From the NCBI GenBank assembly GCA_002441525.1, contig DJWH01000117.1:1-11915 (forward strand): 11,915 nucleotides of DNA. Reading direction: 5' to 3'. This DNA comes from Acholeplasmataceae bacterium UBA6235. GTDB lineage: Bacteria; Bacillota_I; Bacilli_A; Acholeplasmatales; UBA5453. The notes under the pieces were generated by a model. The model had not been told where the DNA came from, did no database searches, and saw only the letters and a program-made list of their open reading frames with translations. Shown piece by piece: positions 1 to 6,638 of the stretch. Positions within the stretch are counted from its first letter, which is position 1. Each line of letters starts with the position of its first letter. Position numbers and translations under genes: made by a program.

Positions 1-75
1 TCATATAAAATATGACCAATCATTTGTCGCAATTCTTTCACAAATATTACAAATATGTCGATTTTGTTGATTATT

Positions 76-2520
76 TTAATCCATTTGATGCATTTTTAAG
101 ACATCTGAAGGCTTCAAGTGACGTATACCACGAATATAAGCCAGTCTAGTTATCAACAACATCAAAATACCCATTAGCCATCCAATAAAAATATCTACTG
201 GATTAAAGACGATGTTTTCATATTCATCGAACAACATCAATAATGGTTTAATCAATGGATTCAATAATAAAACGGTACCTATAGTAGATAGTGATAGCGT
301 TAAGATTTGGATAACCCCTTCAAACCATAAGTGTTTTTTCAACATGCCTTCGGATAAACCGAGTACAGAAGCACGGACATAACTGGGTTTTAACTCCCCA
401 AACAAAATCAACCCTTGATTCATCATCGATACCAATAAACCTGCCAAAATGATGAAGGTAACATAAGTGGCGTAATTCATCGATAAAATCACTTCTTTTG
501 ACAATGCAATCGCGCTTTGTTGGAAATCATTGACGTAATAGAGTTTAGCACTGTATTGATCAATCAAATCAGCCTTAACTGAGGTAGGGTCATCCGTATT
601 GATTAAAATATGGGTTTGTTTAATATCTTCATACCCAGATACACGGTGTAGATTGATGAAGGCGGTATTACCAACGGCTTCATCAAAAAAACCCAAGACT
701 TTAAAGTTTAAATTTGGATGCGCCGCATTTAAATTTAATGTGACTTGATCATGAATATCAATCCCATAAACCGCGTGATAACGCATCGGTAGCCAGATGG
801 CTGGTTCTGTGGCATCTTGGAAGGTTTGTAAGTCCTGATTATGTGTCATGCCAAAGTAATTGGGTATTTCTATAGGGTCTAACATATACACCGCTTGAAA
901 CACTTGATTACCCGCATCGATATTGACATTGCGATAAATACCTATAGGGATGGCTGATGTGACTGCGTCATGTGCCAAAACTTCAAGTTGAATTTGTTGG
1001 GTACTGGTGAGCACATTAGACATCACCAAATCGGCTTGATATTCGTTTCGGATGACAGTTGCTTTATGCTTGATATAGCCAGTTGTTTCAAACAACAACA
1101 TGACCGTAACCAGTGTCGCGAGCGATAGCCATAAGAATCGATACAAAGTCCTTTTATGATAACTGATTTTAAGTAGATATGGATAAGGTGTCTCTTTGAG
1201 GTATTTGGTACAAAACAACCAACCCCGATGCACAAGAATCACCAGCGAGTAAGTCATTGTAATCACCAACAACAGTTTTACAATCGTCATCCATAAGGTT
1301 TCGGATAATAATGCATAAGTTAGCAATGAGAGACCCACCAAAGACAGATGAATCCAAGTGCTGAGTTTTCGGTCCGGCATCACTTTCAAACGTGATACTT
1401 CTGTTTTGGATTGCCAAAGCATCACGTGATACAGTACCGTAACCATGAAGATGATGGTTAAGATACCCAAACTATAGAGGATGGGTAAAATCGATAAATG
1501 GTATGCTAGACCCGGCATCAACAATTCCATACCCACTTGGATGATCCCGTAGGCAAGACCGTAGCTCAATAACGCGGCTGGTAGATATAAAATCAGCAAT
1601 TCAACCAACCAGATGAAACTGCCAAACCACAATGACCCACCCAACAATTTGATGATGGATAACATCTGTTCTTTTTCTCTAAAGACCAATGCATATGTGG
1701 TTTGAATCAATAAAACAACGGTGATGCCAATAAACAACAACATCATTTGAAATAGCGCAACCGCACGGTTGATCAATTGTTTGATATAGGGTATCGGTAT
1801 ACTGACTTTGTAGTCTAAGGTTTGATAAGCATCGATGGTTGAAACGGTATCGATGGTTTGTGATACATCATCGGTATCAAAATAAACTGTATTGTGTAAA
1901 TGTATAAAAAAGCTCGTAGGCAGATTCGCTAAGCTCGGAAACATCGCTTGAATGAATAAAGCGACATGAGGGTCGTGTAAAATAAAACCTTTGTCCCCTT
2001 GAAATACCCCATAATCGGGGACGATGGCTTTGACTACGAAGGTTTTTTGTGTCGTGCCTAAGGATAGAGTTAAAGACTCTGAAACCCCCACGTGATGCGC
2101 TTTCGCACTCGTTTCAGTCAAGATGATTTCATGGTCATTTAACGTATAATTGGTGCCGTATAATAATCCAAAATCGACTTCAGAAGTGGCGAAAACAGTG
2201 ATGTAGCTCGCATCTTCTGCCAACACATCTACTTTGAACACTTTGGCATAATCACCTGAATAATTGTCATCTAAAGTACGGGTTGAAAAATAACGTGCTG
2301 ATGCATTAGAACCAATGGTCATTTCTAAATCGATGTGCTCACTTTGACGCTCATAACGGTAAATATAGTAATCGGTTAAGACATCGTTCATCGTGAATGC
2401 TAAAGTCAATACGACCATCAAAAAGGTAAAACTCAATAACATTAAAAAACTTCGCAAAGGGGACTTCACGAGGTTTTGTTTGGCAAATTTTAAAATGAAT
2501 ACAACTTTAGATCTGTTCAT
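76..2520 (-). CDS. FtsX/MacB-like ABC transporter permease, 814 aa, 10 predicted TM segments
   Basis: Membrane subunit of an ABC exporter or mechanotransmission system. Numbered from the chosen Met: TM1 at about 24-44, a large extracytoplasmic domain (45-245), three TMs forming an FtsX-type unit (about 250-278, 297-325, 345-366), TM5-7 (about 390-406, 411-431, 460-481), a second extracytoplasmic domain (485-675), and a final three-TM FtsX unit (about 680-705, 732-756, 775-793). The C-terminus carries LKPSDVLK, like the 'LxPxxALR' tails of this superfamily. The frame is open up to 2583, but I start at the ATG at 2520-2518. It overlaps the end of the ATPase gene by 14 nt, has GGATGGGA upstream, and gives the usual short cytoplasmic N-terminus before TM1. 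An ATG at 2538 is the alternative. The domain plan is that of two-FtsX-domain permeases; the cargo cannot be inferred. No periplasmic adaptor or substrate gene is adjacent. The stop is TAA. Confidence 0.88.
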   Translation of the reverse strand: MNRSKVVFILKFAKQNLVKSPLRSFLMLLSFTFLMVVLTLAFTMNDVLTDYYIYRYERQSEHIDLEMTIGSNASARYFSTRTLDDNYSGDYAKVFKVDVLAEDASYITVFATSEVDFGLLYGTNYTLNDHEIILTETSAKAHHVGVSESLTLSLGTTQKTFVVKAIVPDYGVFQGDKGFILHDPHVALFIQAMFPSLANLPTSFFIHLHNTVYFDTDDVSQTIDTVSTIDAYQTLDYKVSIPIPYIKQLINRAVALFQMMLLFIGITVVLLIQTTYALVFREKEQMLSIIKLLGGSLWFGSFIWLVELLILYLPAALLSYGLAYGIIQVGMELLMPGLAYHLSILPILYSLGILTIIFMVTVLYHVMLWQSKTEVSRLKVMPDRKLSTWIHLSLVGLSLLTYALLSETLWMTIVKLLLVITMTYSLVILVHRGWLFCTKYLKETPYPYLLKISYHKRTLYRFLWLSLATLVTVMLLFETTGYIKHKATVIRNEYQADLVMSNVLTSTQQIQLEVLAHDAVTSAIPIGIYRNVNIDAGNQVFQAVYMLDPIEIPNYFGMTHNQDLQTFQDATEPAIWLPMRYHAVYGIDIHDQVTLNLNAAHPNLNFKVLGFFDEAVGNTAFINLHRVSGYEDIKQTHILINTDDPTSVKADLIDQYSAKLYYVNDFQQSAIALSKEVILSMNYATYVTFIILAGLLVSMMNQGLILFGELKPSYVRASVLGLSEGMLKKHLWFEGVIQILTLSLSTIGTVLLLNPLIKPLLMLFDEYENIVFNPVDIFIGWLMGILMLLITRLAYIRGIRHLKPSDVLKMHQMD

Positions 2521-3178
2521 CGTTGATGATATTCCCATCCAATAATCGAATGACACGATTGGTATATGACAATAGCGACTCATTGTGCGTGACCATGACG
2601 ATGGTGATGCCCAAGGTCTGATTTAATTTTCTAAATAGTTCCATGATTTCTAAACTCGTATGGTGATCGAGGTTGCCTGTAGGTTCATCGGCGAAAATGA
2701 TTTTCTTTTCGCCAAGAATCGCTCTGGCAATCGAAGCACGTTGTTGCATCCCACCGGAAAGCTGTGACGGGTATTGGTGTATAACATCCTTTAATCCAAC
2801 CAAATCCAACGCTTCTTCAATTGTTAAACCCTTGTGTTTAATGATGACATTGGCTAGTTTTAGGTTATCATAGATGGTTAAATTGGGTATTAAGTTAAAA
2901 AATTGAAAAACAAATCCAATCAAGTCACGTCTTAACATGGCACGATCGCTTTCAAGGTAATGCGCGAGTGGTTTTTGAAACAAAGTGACCTCACCGCTGT
3001 CAGCTGGTTCTAAACCAGACATGACATATAAAAGCGTGGTTTTCCCAGACCCACTTGGGCCAATGATGCCGACAAACTCACCCGCATGAATGGATAAGGA
3101 TAGATGATTCAATACTGGGCGATTGAGGATATCAGGGTAATAAGTCTTTTTGACATCCTTTAAGACGATTTGTTCCAT
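2507..3178 (-). CDS. ABC transporter ATP-binding protein, LolD/MacB type
   Basis: Cytoplasmic ATPase that powers the adjacent permease. The 223-aa protein has every ABC motif: Walker A GPSGSGKTT (40-48), Q-loop Gln92, signature LSGGMQQR (140-147), Walker B with Asp164-Glu165 in FADEPTGNLD, and H-loop His198 in VTHN. The pattern 'SGLEPADSG...FQFFNLIPNLTIYDN' and DEPTGNLD are typical of the LolD/MacB/FtsE subgroup, which pairs with FtsX-fold permeases. The ATG at 3178 is preceded by GGTGAT at close spacing, and a TATAAT box lies just upstream. The gene ends in TAA inside the start of the permease gene, so the two are almost certainly co-transcribed and translationally coupled. Assignment to the family is firm; the transported substrate is unknown. 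Confidence 0.95.
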   Translation of the reverse strand: MEQIVLKDVKKTYYPDILNRPVLNHLSLSIHAGEFVGIIGPSGSGKTTLLYVMSGLEPADSGEVTLFQKPLAHYLESDRAMLRRDLIGFVFQFFNLIPNLTIYDNLKLANVIIKHKGLTIEEALDLVGLKDVIHQYPSQLSGGMQQRASIARAILGEKKIIFADEPTGNLDHHTSLEIMELFRKLNQTLGITIVMVTHNESLLSYTNRVIRLLDGNIINDEQI

Positions 3179-3201
3179 GAAATCACCACTTTTCTACTTT
3201 C

Positions 3202-3207
3202 ATTATA
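3202..3207 (-). promoter_or_regulatory. Probable -10 box of the ABC operon
   Basis: On the minus strand this reads TATAAT, 23 nt upstream of the ATPase ATG, implying a leader of about 17 nt carrying the GGTGAT ribosome site. At 17-nt spacing the -35 position reads TTTCTT, which is weak and lies within the T-run of the upstream terminator. The perfect -10 and position support it; the poor -35 lowers confidence. Confidence 0.5.
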
Positions 3208-3220
3208 GCGCAATCCCGCT

Positions 3221-3253
3221 TAAAAAGAAAAAAAAGGCGACATTATCGCCTTT
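3221..3253 (-). terminator. Intrinsic terminator after the AIM24/RibD-C unit
   Basis: On the minus strand AAAGGCGA pairs with TCGCCTTT (8 bp) around a 5-nt loop TAATG, followed by a long T-run interrupted by one C. It lies about 120 nt beyond the TGA of the reductase-like gene and just upstream of the ABC operon promoter, so it insulates the two units. On the plus strand the hairpin is followed only by a short T-tract. Confidence 0.85.
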
Positions 3254-3279
3254 ATCCATGAATGCTAATGTGTGATTCA

Positions 3280-3303
3280 GTCACTTTTGGATTTAGAAGT
3301 GAC
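3280..3303. repeat. Short inverted repeat in the 3' untranslated region
   Basis: GTCACTT at 3280-3286 is matched by AAGTGAC at 3297-3303, a perfect 7-bp inverted repeat. Read on the plus strand, two more base pairs (one G-U) extend it to 9 bp with a 6-nt loop. It sits between the reductase stop codon and the terminator and has no T-run of its own, so it could only be an mRNA 3'-end stem. Function unknown. Confidence 0.4.
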
Positions 3304-3368
3304 GTTTTGGTAATCTTTATATTTGGTTGGATGGTATTTACCTCTAAATCGGTATCAATACTGGAAAC

Positions 3369-3896
3369 TCAGCGCTTTTCGTAAGTCAACATAACCATCC
3401 CATTGAATGTTTCTGTAGATACCAATTTCAACAGCGTATCGCTGTCTAATTGAGGAAATAAACGTTTACCTGAACCGATGATGTTGGGCATCAGTGTGAT
3501 GATGTAACGGTCTATAGCCTTCGCTTTTAAGAGTGGATCGATGACCCCTCTACCACCGACGACCCAAATATCAGACCCCTCGGTTTGTTTGAGGGATTCC
3601 ACGAACTGAACCACATCCCCATCTACAAAAGTCACTTCTTCGTTGGACCCTTTTAAACGATTGGAAAAAACATATACCTTCTTGCCGACATAAGGCCAAA
3701 CACCCACAGAGATGTGGTTAATCAGTTCAGAATACGTCTTACTACCTAAAATAAGGGTATCCACACTGGCTAAGAATTGATCATAACCATAGTCTACGAT
3801 TTCATTTGTTTGACCGGCTAAAAAATCGATTGAATCGTTGTCTCTTGAAATGTATCCATCGAGTGAGCAAGCGATGTATAAAATAACCTTACGCAT
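3369..3896 (-). CDS. RibD C-terminal/dihydrofolate-reductase-fold family protein (YyaP/YwjB-like)
   Basis: A 175-aa cytoplasmic protein of the stand-alone RibD_C family, NAD(P)H-dependent reductases with the DHFR fold. Visible family motifs are SLDGYI (11-16), GSKTY (51-55), VFSN (76-79), DIWVVGGRG (109-117, nucleotide-binding turn) and GSGKRLFP (141-148), and it ends in the usual MLTYEKR strand. Length and ends match the family, so it looks intact. The ATG at 3896 shares one base with the upstream stop codon (TAATG), and no good Shine-Dalgarno is seen, so translation probably depends on the AIM24 gene. Most members have no proven substrate; true folate or riboflavin synthesis roles should not be assumed. 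The stop is TGA, showing that TGA is not a Trp codon in this genome unless the protein is longer (see findings). Confidence 0.85.
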   Translation of the reverse strand: MRKVILYIACSLDGYISRDNDSIDFLAGQTNEIVDYGYDQFLASVDTLILGSKTYSELINHISVGVWPYVGKKVYVFSNRLKGSNEEVTFVDGDVVQFVESLKQTEGSDIWVVGGRGVIDPLLKAKAIDRYIITLMPNIIGSGKRLFPQLDSDTLLKLVSTETFNGMVMLTYEKR

Positions 3897-4558
3897 TATT
3901 TGTGTTGAACCGGCGACATGAACTTAGACGCTGGCATCGATTGTAAGTAAACTTTACCTGGCCCTGTGACAACGGTATGGAATAAACCTTCGCCACCAAA
4001 CACCATGTCTTTGATATTACCTACGGTTTTGATATCCATCGATACCGTTGAATCCATCGCTGCTAAATAACCCGTATCGACAATCATTTTTTCGCCTGCT
4101 TCTAATTCGTATACTTTGACATAGCCATCAAGTTCAACAAACGCAATCCCTTCACCGGTGAGTTTTTGCATGATGAAACCTTCACCACCAAAGAACCCTG
4201 CGCCGAGTTTACGTTGGAAGAAAATCGATAATTCTACAGAAGATTCACAACCTAAAAATGCTCTTTTTTGAACGATGAATGGTTTGTCTTTTTGAATTTG
4301 AACCGCCATGATGGTGCCTGGCAATGAGGATGCTAAAGCAATCATCCCTGGCCCATTTTTTGCGGTATAAATGTTTTGAAATAACGCTTCACCTGAAAGC
4401 ATTCTGCCAAATACTTTGCCTAAACCGCCACCTTTGGTTTCCATCGACATGTTTTCAGTCATCCAAGACATCCCACCACCTTCAGTGATGATTTGTTCGT
4501 TTTCATCCAATTCTACAATGACAACCGGTAGTTGTCCACCTTCAATTTTGTATTGCAT
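3896..4558 (-). CDS. AIM24 / TIGR00266 family protein
   Basis: A 220-aa protein of the AIM24 (DUF124) family, a glycine-rich beta-barrel-like fold found in bacteria and, as Aim24, in mitochondria. Supporting features are the opening MQYKIEGGQLPVVIVEL, the early GGGMSWM (28-34), the Gly-rich segment GAGFFGGEGFIMQKL (119-133), DTGYLAAMDSTV (161-172) and GGEGLFHTVVTGPGKVYLQS (188-207, shown here as the family-typical C-terminal block). There is no signal peptide or membrane segment. The ATG at 4558 has a strong ribosome site (AGAGGTGAT). It is first in a two-gene unit with the reductase-like gene. Bacterial members have no established biochemical role, so none is assigned; family membership is certain. 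Confidence 0.93.
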   Translation of the reverse strand: MQYKIEGGQLPVVIVELDENEQIITEGGGMSWMTENMSMETKGGGLGKVFGRMLSGEALFQNIYTAKNGPGMIALASSLPGTIMAVQIQKDKPFIVQKRAFLGCESSVELSIFFQRKLGAGFFGGEGFIMQKLTGEGIAFVELDGYVKVYELEAGEKMIVDTGYLAAMDSTVSMDIKTVGNIKDMVFGGEGLFHTVVTGPGKVYLQSMPASKFMSPVQHK

Positions 4559-4577
4559 AGTATCACCTCTTACCGCT

Positions 4578-4606
4578 ATTTTACTTCATTAGCTCATAAT
4601 TTTCTA
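4578..4606 (-). promoter_or_regulatory. Candidate promoter for the AIM24/RibD-C unit
   Basis: On the minus strand the -35 is TAGAAA (4606-4601, 4 of 6 matches to TTGACA), the spacer is 17 nt and the -10 is TAAAAT (4583-4578). The leader would be under 20 nt and contain the AGAGGTGAT ribosome site. A 6-bp inverted repeat, ACCGCT (4572-4577) and AGCGGT (4612-4617), flanks the promoter; it may be chance. Confidence 0.45.
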
Positions 4607-4689
4607 CATTGAGCGGTTTTATTTCATTGATTTTTACTTATTTGAAACGATTTTGACAACAAAATGAAGTGGTTTATGCAAAGACATCA

Positions 4690-4698
4690 TGATATAAT
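4690..4698 (+). promoter_or_regulatory. Extended -10 promoter of the diguanylate cyclase gene
   Basis: TGATATAAT is a perfect extended -10 (TGnTATAAT), 53 nt before the ATG. A TTGACA at 4653-4658 is too far (34 nt) to serve as its -35, and the hexamer at the proper distance is poor, as extended -10 promoters tolerate. The TATAAT is half of a 14-bp palindrome (4693-4706), so the minus strand carries TATAAT as well. Confidence 0.6.
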
Positions 4699-4751
4699 TA
4701 ATTATAATAATACCGATTATAGTTTATCCATAGATTGGGGGGACGATAGCG

Positions 4752-6005
4752 ATGCATAAAAAATACCTCGACTTTGATCCCTTTGGCAGCATGATTGTCA
4801 AAGCGATGAATGCAGGGACTTGGATTTGGAACATTAAAACCAATGAAACTATATATAACGAGCGCTGGGCAGAAATGATCGGCTTTTCTTTGGCTGAACT
4901 ATCACCCGTGAGTTTAGATACGTGGTGTAAATTCGTTCATCCAGATGATTTACATAAATCTGATGACGCGTTCAAACAACTCTTCGATAAAAAAAATGAA
5001 TATTATTCCGTCGAAGTCCGAATGAAGCACAAACTGGGTTATTGGATTTGGGTACTCGATAGTGGTCAAATCATCGAGTGGTCCGAAACTGGTGAGCCTT
5101 TGATTGCGATTGGTACACACATCGATATTACCGATTCAAAAAATGCCCAACTTGAGCTTGAAAAGAGTGAACGTAATTTAAGACAAATCGTTGAGCATGC
5201 TTTTGATATCATTTACCGCATCGACAATAAAGGCAATCTTTCTTATGTATCTAATGCATGGTCAAAACGGTTGGGTTATGCACGTGCCAATTCGATTGGA
5301 CAACCCTATAAATCATTTGTCCATCCTGATGATGTGAAACGCATTGAAGCGTTTGCTGACACATTAAAACAATCTGAAGACGCTCAAACCATCAGTGGTT
5401 ATCGCTTAAGACATGCGAATGGTTCTTGGCGATATTATGAAAGCAATGCTTCGATCATACTTGAAGATGGTGCCATCGCTGGGGTTGGTGGGATTGCGAG
5501 AGATATCACTTTGTTGATTGAAAAACAACGTGAAATCGAATACTTATCCTATCATGATTTCTTAACGGGATTATACAATCGCCATTATTTAGACCACATC
5601 ATTGGTGAAATCATCAAGCCTGAACGCTTACCATTATGCATCATATCCATGGACTTAAATGATTTAAAACGTGTCAATGACACCTATGGACACCATATGG
5701 GTGATTATTATATCAAACAGGTCGCGACCATCATCAAAGAACTCATACCTACGCCATACCAATTTAGGGTTGGTGGGGATGAATTCTTGGTATTCGTACC
5801 TAACACCGACCAGACGACAGCGTTAGACATTCGAAATACGGTTTATGATCAGCTAAAAAAGATGAAAATCAAAGATTTCCAACCATCGACAGCGTTTGGA
5901 TTCATAGTTAAAGAATCCATCGATGAAGAAATCTATGAAGACATCAAGAAAGCCGATGAATTCATGTATTTAAATAAGATCAAAGTTAAAAACGGAAACT
6001 ACTAA
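4752..6005 (+). CDS. Diguanylate cyclase with two PAS domains (PAS-PAS-GGDEF)
   Basis: A 417-aa soluble signalling enzyme predicted to make c-di-GMP from two GTP. PAS1 spans about 14-128 and PAS2 about 140-255, each with the PAS_3/PAC signature (WIWN...HPDDL; FVHPDDV...RHANGSWRYYE). A short helix (QREIEYLSYHD) leads into GGDEF (263-415). Catalytic features are intact: DFLTGLYNR (269-277), metal ligand Asp301 in MDLNDLK, Asn309-Asp310 in RVNDTYGH, GGDEF at 341-345 and KKADEFMY near the end. The allosteric I-site (RxxD five residues before GGDEF) is absent; those positions read IPTP. No TM, signal peptide, REC or EAL domain is seen, so the input is cytosolic and the ligand or cofactor unknown. 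The ATG at 4752 has GGGGGGA eight bases upstream. It is monocistronic, with its own promoter and terminator. Confidence 0.95.
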   Translation: MHKKYLDFDPFGSMIVKAMNAGTWIWNIKTNETIYNERWAEMIGFSLAELSPVSLDTWCKFVHPDDLHKSDDAFKQLFDKKNEYYSVEVRMKHKLGYWIWVLDSGQIIEWSETGEPLIAIGTHIDITDSKNAQLELEKSERNLRQIVEHAFDIIYRIDNKGNLSYVSNAWSKRLGYARANSIGQPYKSFVHPDDVKRIEAFADTLKQSEDAQTISGYRLRHANGSWRYYESNASIILEDGAIAGVGGIARDITLLIEKQREIEYLSYHDFLTGLYNRHYLDHIIGEIIKPERLPLCIISMDLNDLKRVNDTYGHHMGDYYIKQVATIIKELIPTPYQFRVGGDEFLVFVPNTDQTTALDIRNTVYDQLKKMKIKDFQPSTAFGFIVKESIDEEIYEDIKKADEFMYLNKIKVKNGNY

Positions 6006-6010
6006 AAATA

Positions 6011-6039
6011 AAACGGGCAGCCATTGTGGTTGTCCGTTT
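6011..6039. terminator. Bidirectional terminator between the GGDEF gene and the guanylate-kinase-like gene
   Basis: AAACGGGCAGCCA pairs with TGGTTGTCCGTTT over 13 positions (two G-U) around a 3-nt loop TTG. On the plus strand it is followed by CTTATTT. On the minus strand it is followed by TATTTTTAG, the better T-tract. It lies 5 nt after the GGDEF stop and 1 nt beyond the stop of the convergent gene, so it can end both transcripts. Confidence 0.8.
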
Positions 6040-6040
6040 C

Positions 6041-6574
6041 TTATTTAGCATGTCTTTTTTGGTAGTGTTCATGGACCCATTGGGCCAGTTCGATCAATTC
6101 GACTTGTTCATTGTATATATGTAAATCGATTCGATGGAAATTTTTAAGTTGAAATACCAGACGGTCCCCCGTGATGCGTTTTTCAACTTGGTCTAAGGCA
6201 TCCCCACGAGCAACCATTCGAGCGGTTCGCAGTTCCTCACTCGCTTCAACGAAGACCACATACACATCATCGGCTTGGTCGACCAAGGCATTCGCCCCAT
6301 TGGTGTCAACGATCACCACACCATTTTCGATGACATCTTTCTTTTGAATCCCGTAGTAACGGTTAGAATACTCAGTCACCTCATAAAATGCGTGTTGTTT
6401 TATTTTTTCCTTGAATGCTTCTTCTGTTAAAAAATGATAATCGATGCCATCACGTTCGCCAGGTCTAAGCGGACGTGTGGTGGTCGTGACACATTTTTTG
6501 TATCCAAAGGTTTGATATAAAATTTTAGCAAGTTCGGTTTTTCCACTGGCACTCGCGCCAACCAATACGATCAT
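6041..6574 (-). CDS. Guanylate kinase family protein (short form, 177 aa)
   Basis: Predicted cytosolic nucleoside monophosphate kinase of the guanylate kinase family (GMP + ATP to GDP + ADP). Numbered from the chosen Met: P-loop GASASGKT (6-13). The GMP-site residues known from yeast guanylate kinase are present at matching spacing: Arg34, Arg37, Glu40, Tyr46 (TTTTRPLRPGERDGIDYHF), Glu65 and Tyr74 (FYEVTEYSNRYYG), and Asp90. ARMVARGD (118-125) matches the family's RLxxRG segment. At 177 aa it is shorter than typical Gmk (about 200), and its C-terminal third is diverged (EKRITGDRLVF), so it may be a paralog rather than the housekeeping enzyme; no symbol is given. The ATG at 6583 lies directly on AAGGATG, whereas the ATG at 6574 has AAGGA eight bases upstream, so I use 6574. 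The stop is TAA. Confidence 0.82.
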   Translation of the reverse strand: MIVLVGASASGKTELAKILYQTFGYKKCVTTTTRPLRPGERDGIDYHFLTEEAFKEKIKQHAFYEVTEYSNRYYGIQKKDVIENGVVIVDTNGANALVDQADDVYVVFVEASEELRTARMVARGDALDQVEKRITGDRLVFQLKNFHRIDLHIYNEQVELIELAQWVHEHYQKRHAK

Positions 6575-6582
6575 AGGACACA

Positions 6583-6587
6583 TCCTT
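6583..6587 (-). promoter_or_regulatory. Ribosome binding site that decides the guanylate-kinase-like start
   Basis: On the minus strand AAGGA is followed by an 8-nt spacer and ATG at 6574. For the upstream in-frame ATG at 6583 the same AAGG would have no spacer at all. The site therefore favours the product starting MIVLVGASASGKT, with the P-loop close to the N-terminus as usual. Confidence 0.65.
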
Positions 6588-6594
6588 CGTATCG

Positions 6595-6603
6595 ATTATA
6601 TCA
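6595..6603 (-). promoter_or_regulatory. Extended -10 promoter of the guanylate-kinase-like gene
   Basis: On the minus strand this reads TGATATAAT, a perfect extended -10 identical to that of the GGDEF gene. It lies about 20 nt before the start codon, in the 55-nt gap after the adenylate-forming gene. A TTGACC further upstream is 24 nt away, too distant for a standard -35. No terminator is visible in the gap, so read-through from upstream is also possible. Confidence 0.5.
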
Positions 6604-6638
6604 TAGCCTTCCATTAAAATTATCGGTCAAAATCACTT

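Noticed and set aside
1..75. Possible gene or terminator left of the permease stop: an ATG at 4-2 (minus), a 9-bp near-tandem repeat ACAAATATT/ACAAATATG at 40-57, and a short ATTTGT/ACAAAT dyad.
   Set aside because: The ATG has no ribosome site and one following base, the repeat is a two-copy A/T-rich word, and the dyad has a 12-nt loop and no T-run. Nothing here can be supported.
1023..1417. Two minus-strand open frames of 70 and 82 codons inside the permease gene.
   Set aside because: They lie wholly within a well-supported membrane protein gene in other frames, with no ribosome site or recognisable product.
2521..2583. N-terminal extension of the permease by 21 residues to the ATG at 2583.
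   Set aside because: It would overlap the ATPase gene by 77 nt, adds residues unlike a permease N-terminus, and the ATG at 2520 fits the overlap and family length.
3369..3371. TGA read as tryptophan (mycoplasma genetic code).
   Set aside because: The reductase-like protein ends with the usual family C-terminus just before this TGA, and recognised genes use TGG for Trp with no internal TGA.
4653..4658. TTGACA as the -35 of the GGDEF promoter.
   Set aside because: It is 34 nt from the TATAAT. A closer -10 (TATGCA at 16 nt) is poor, so the extended -10 alone is preferred.
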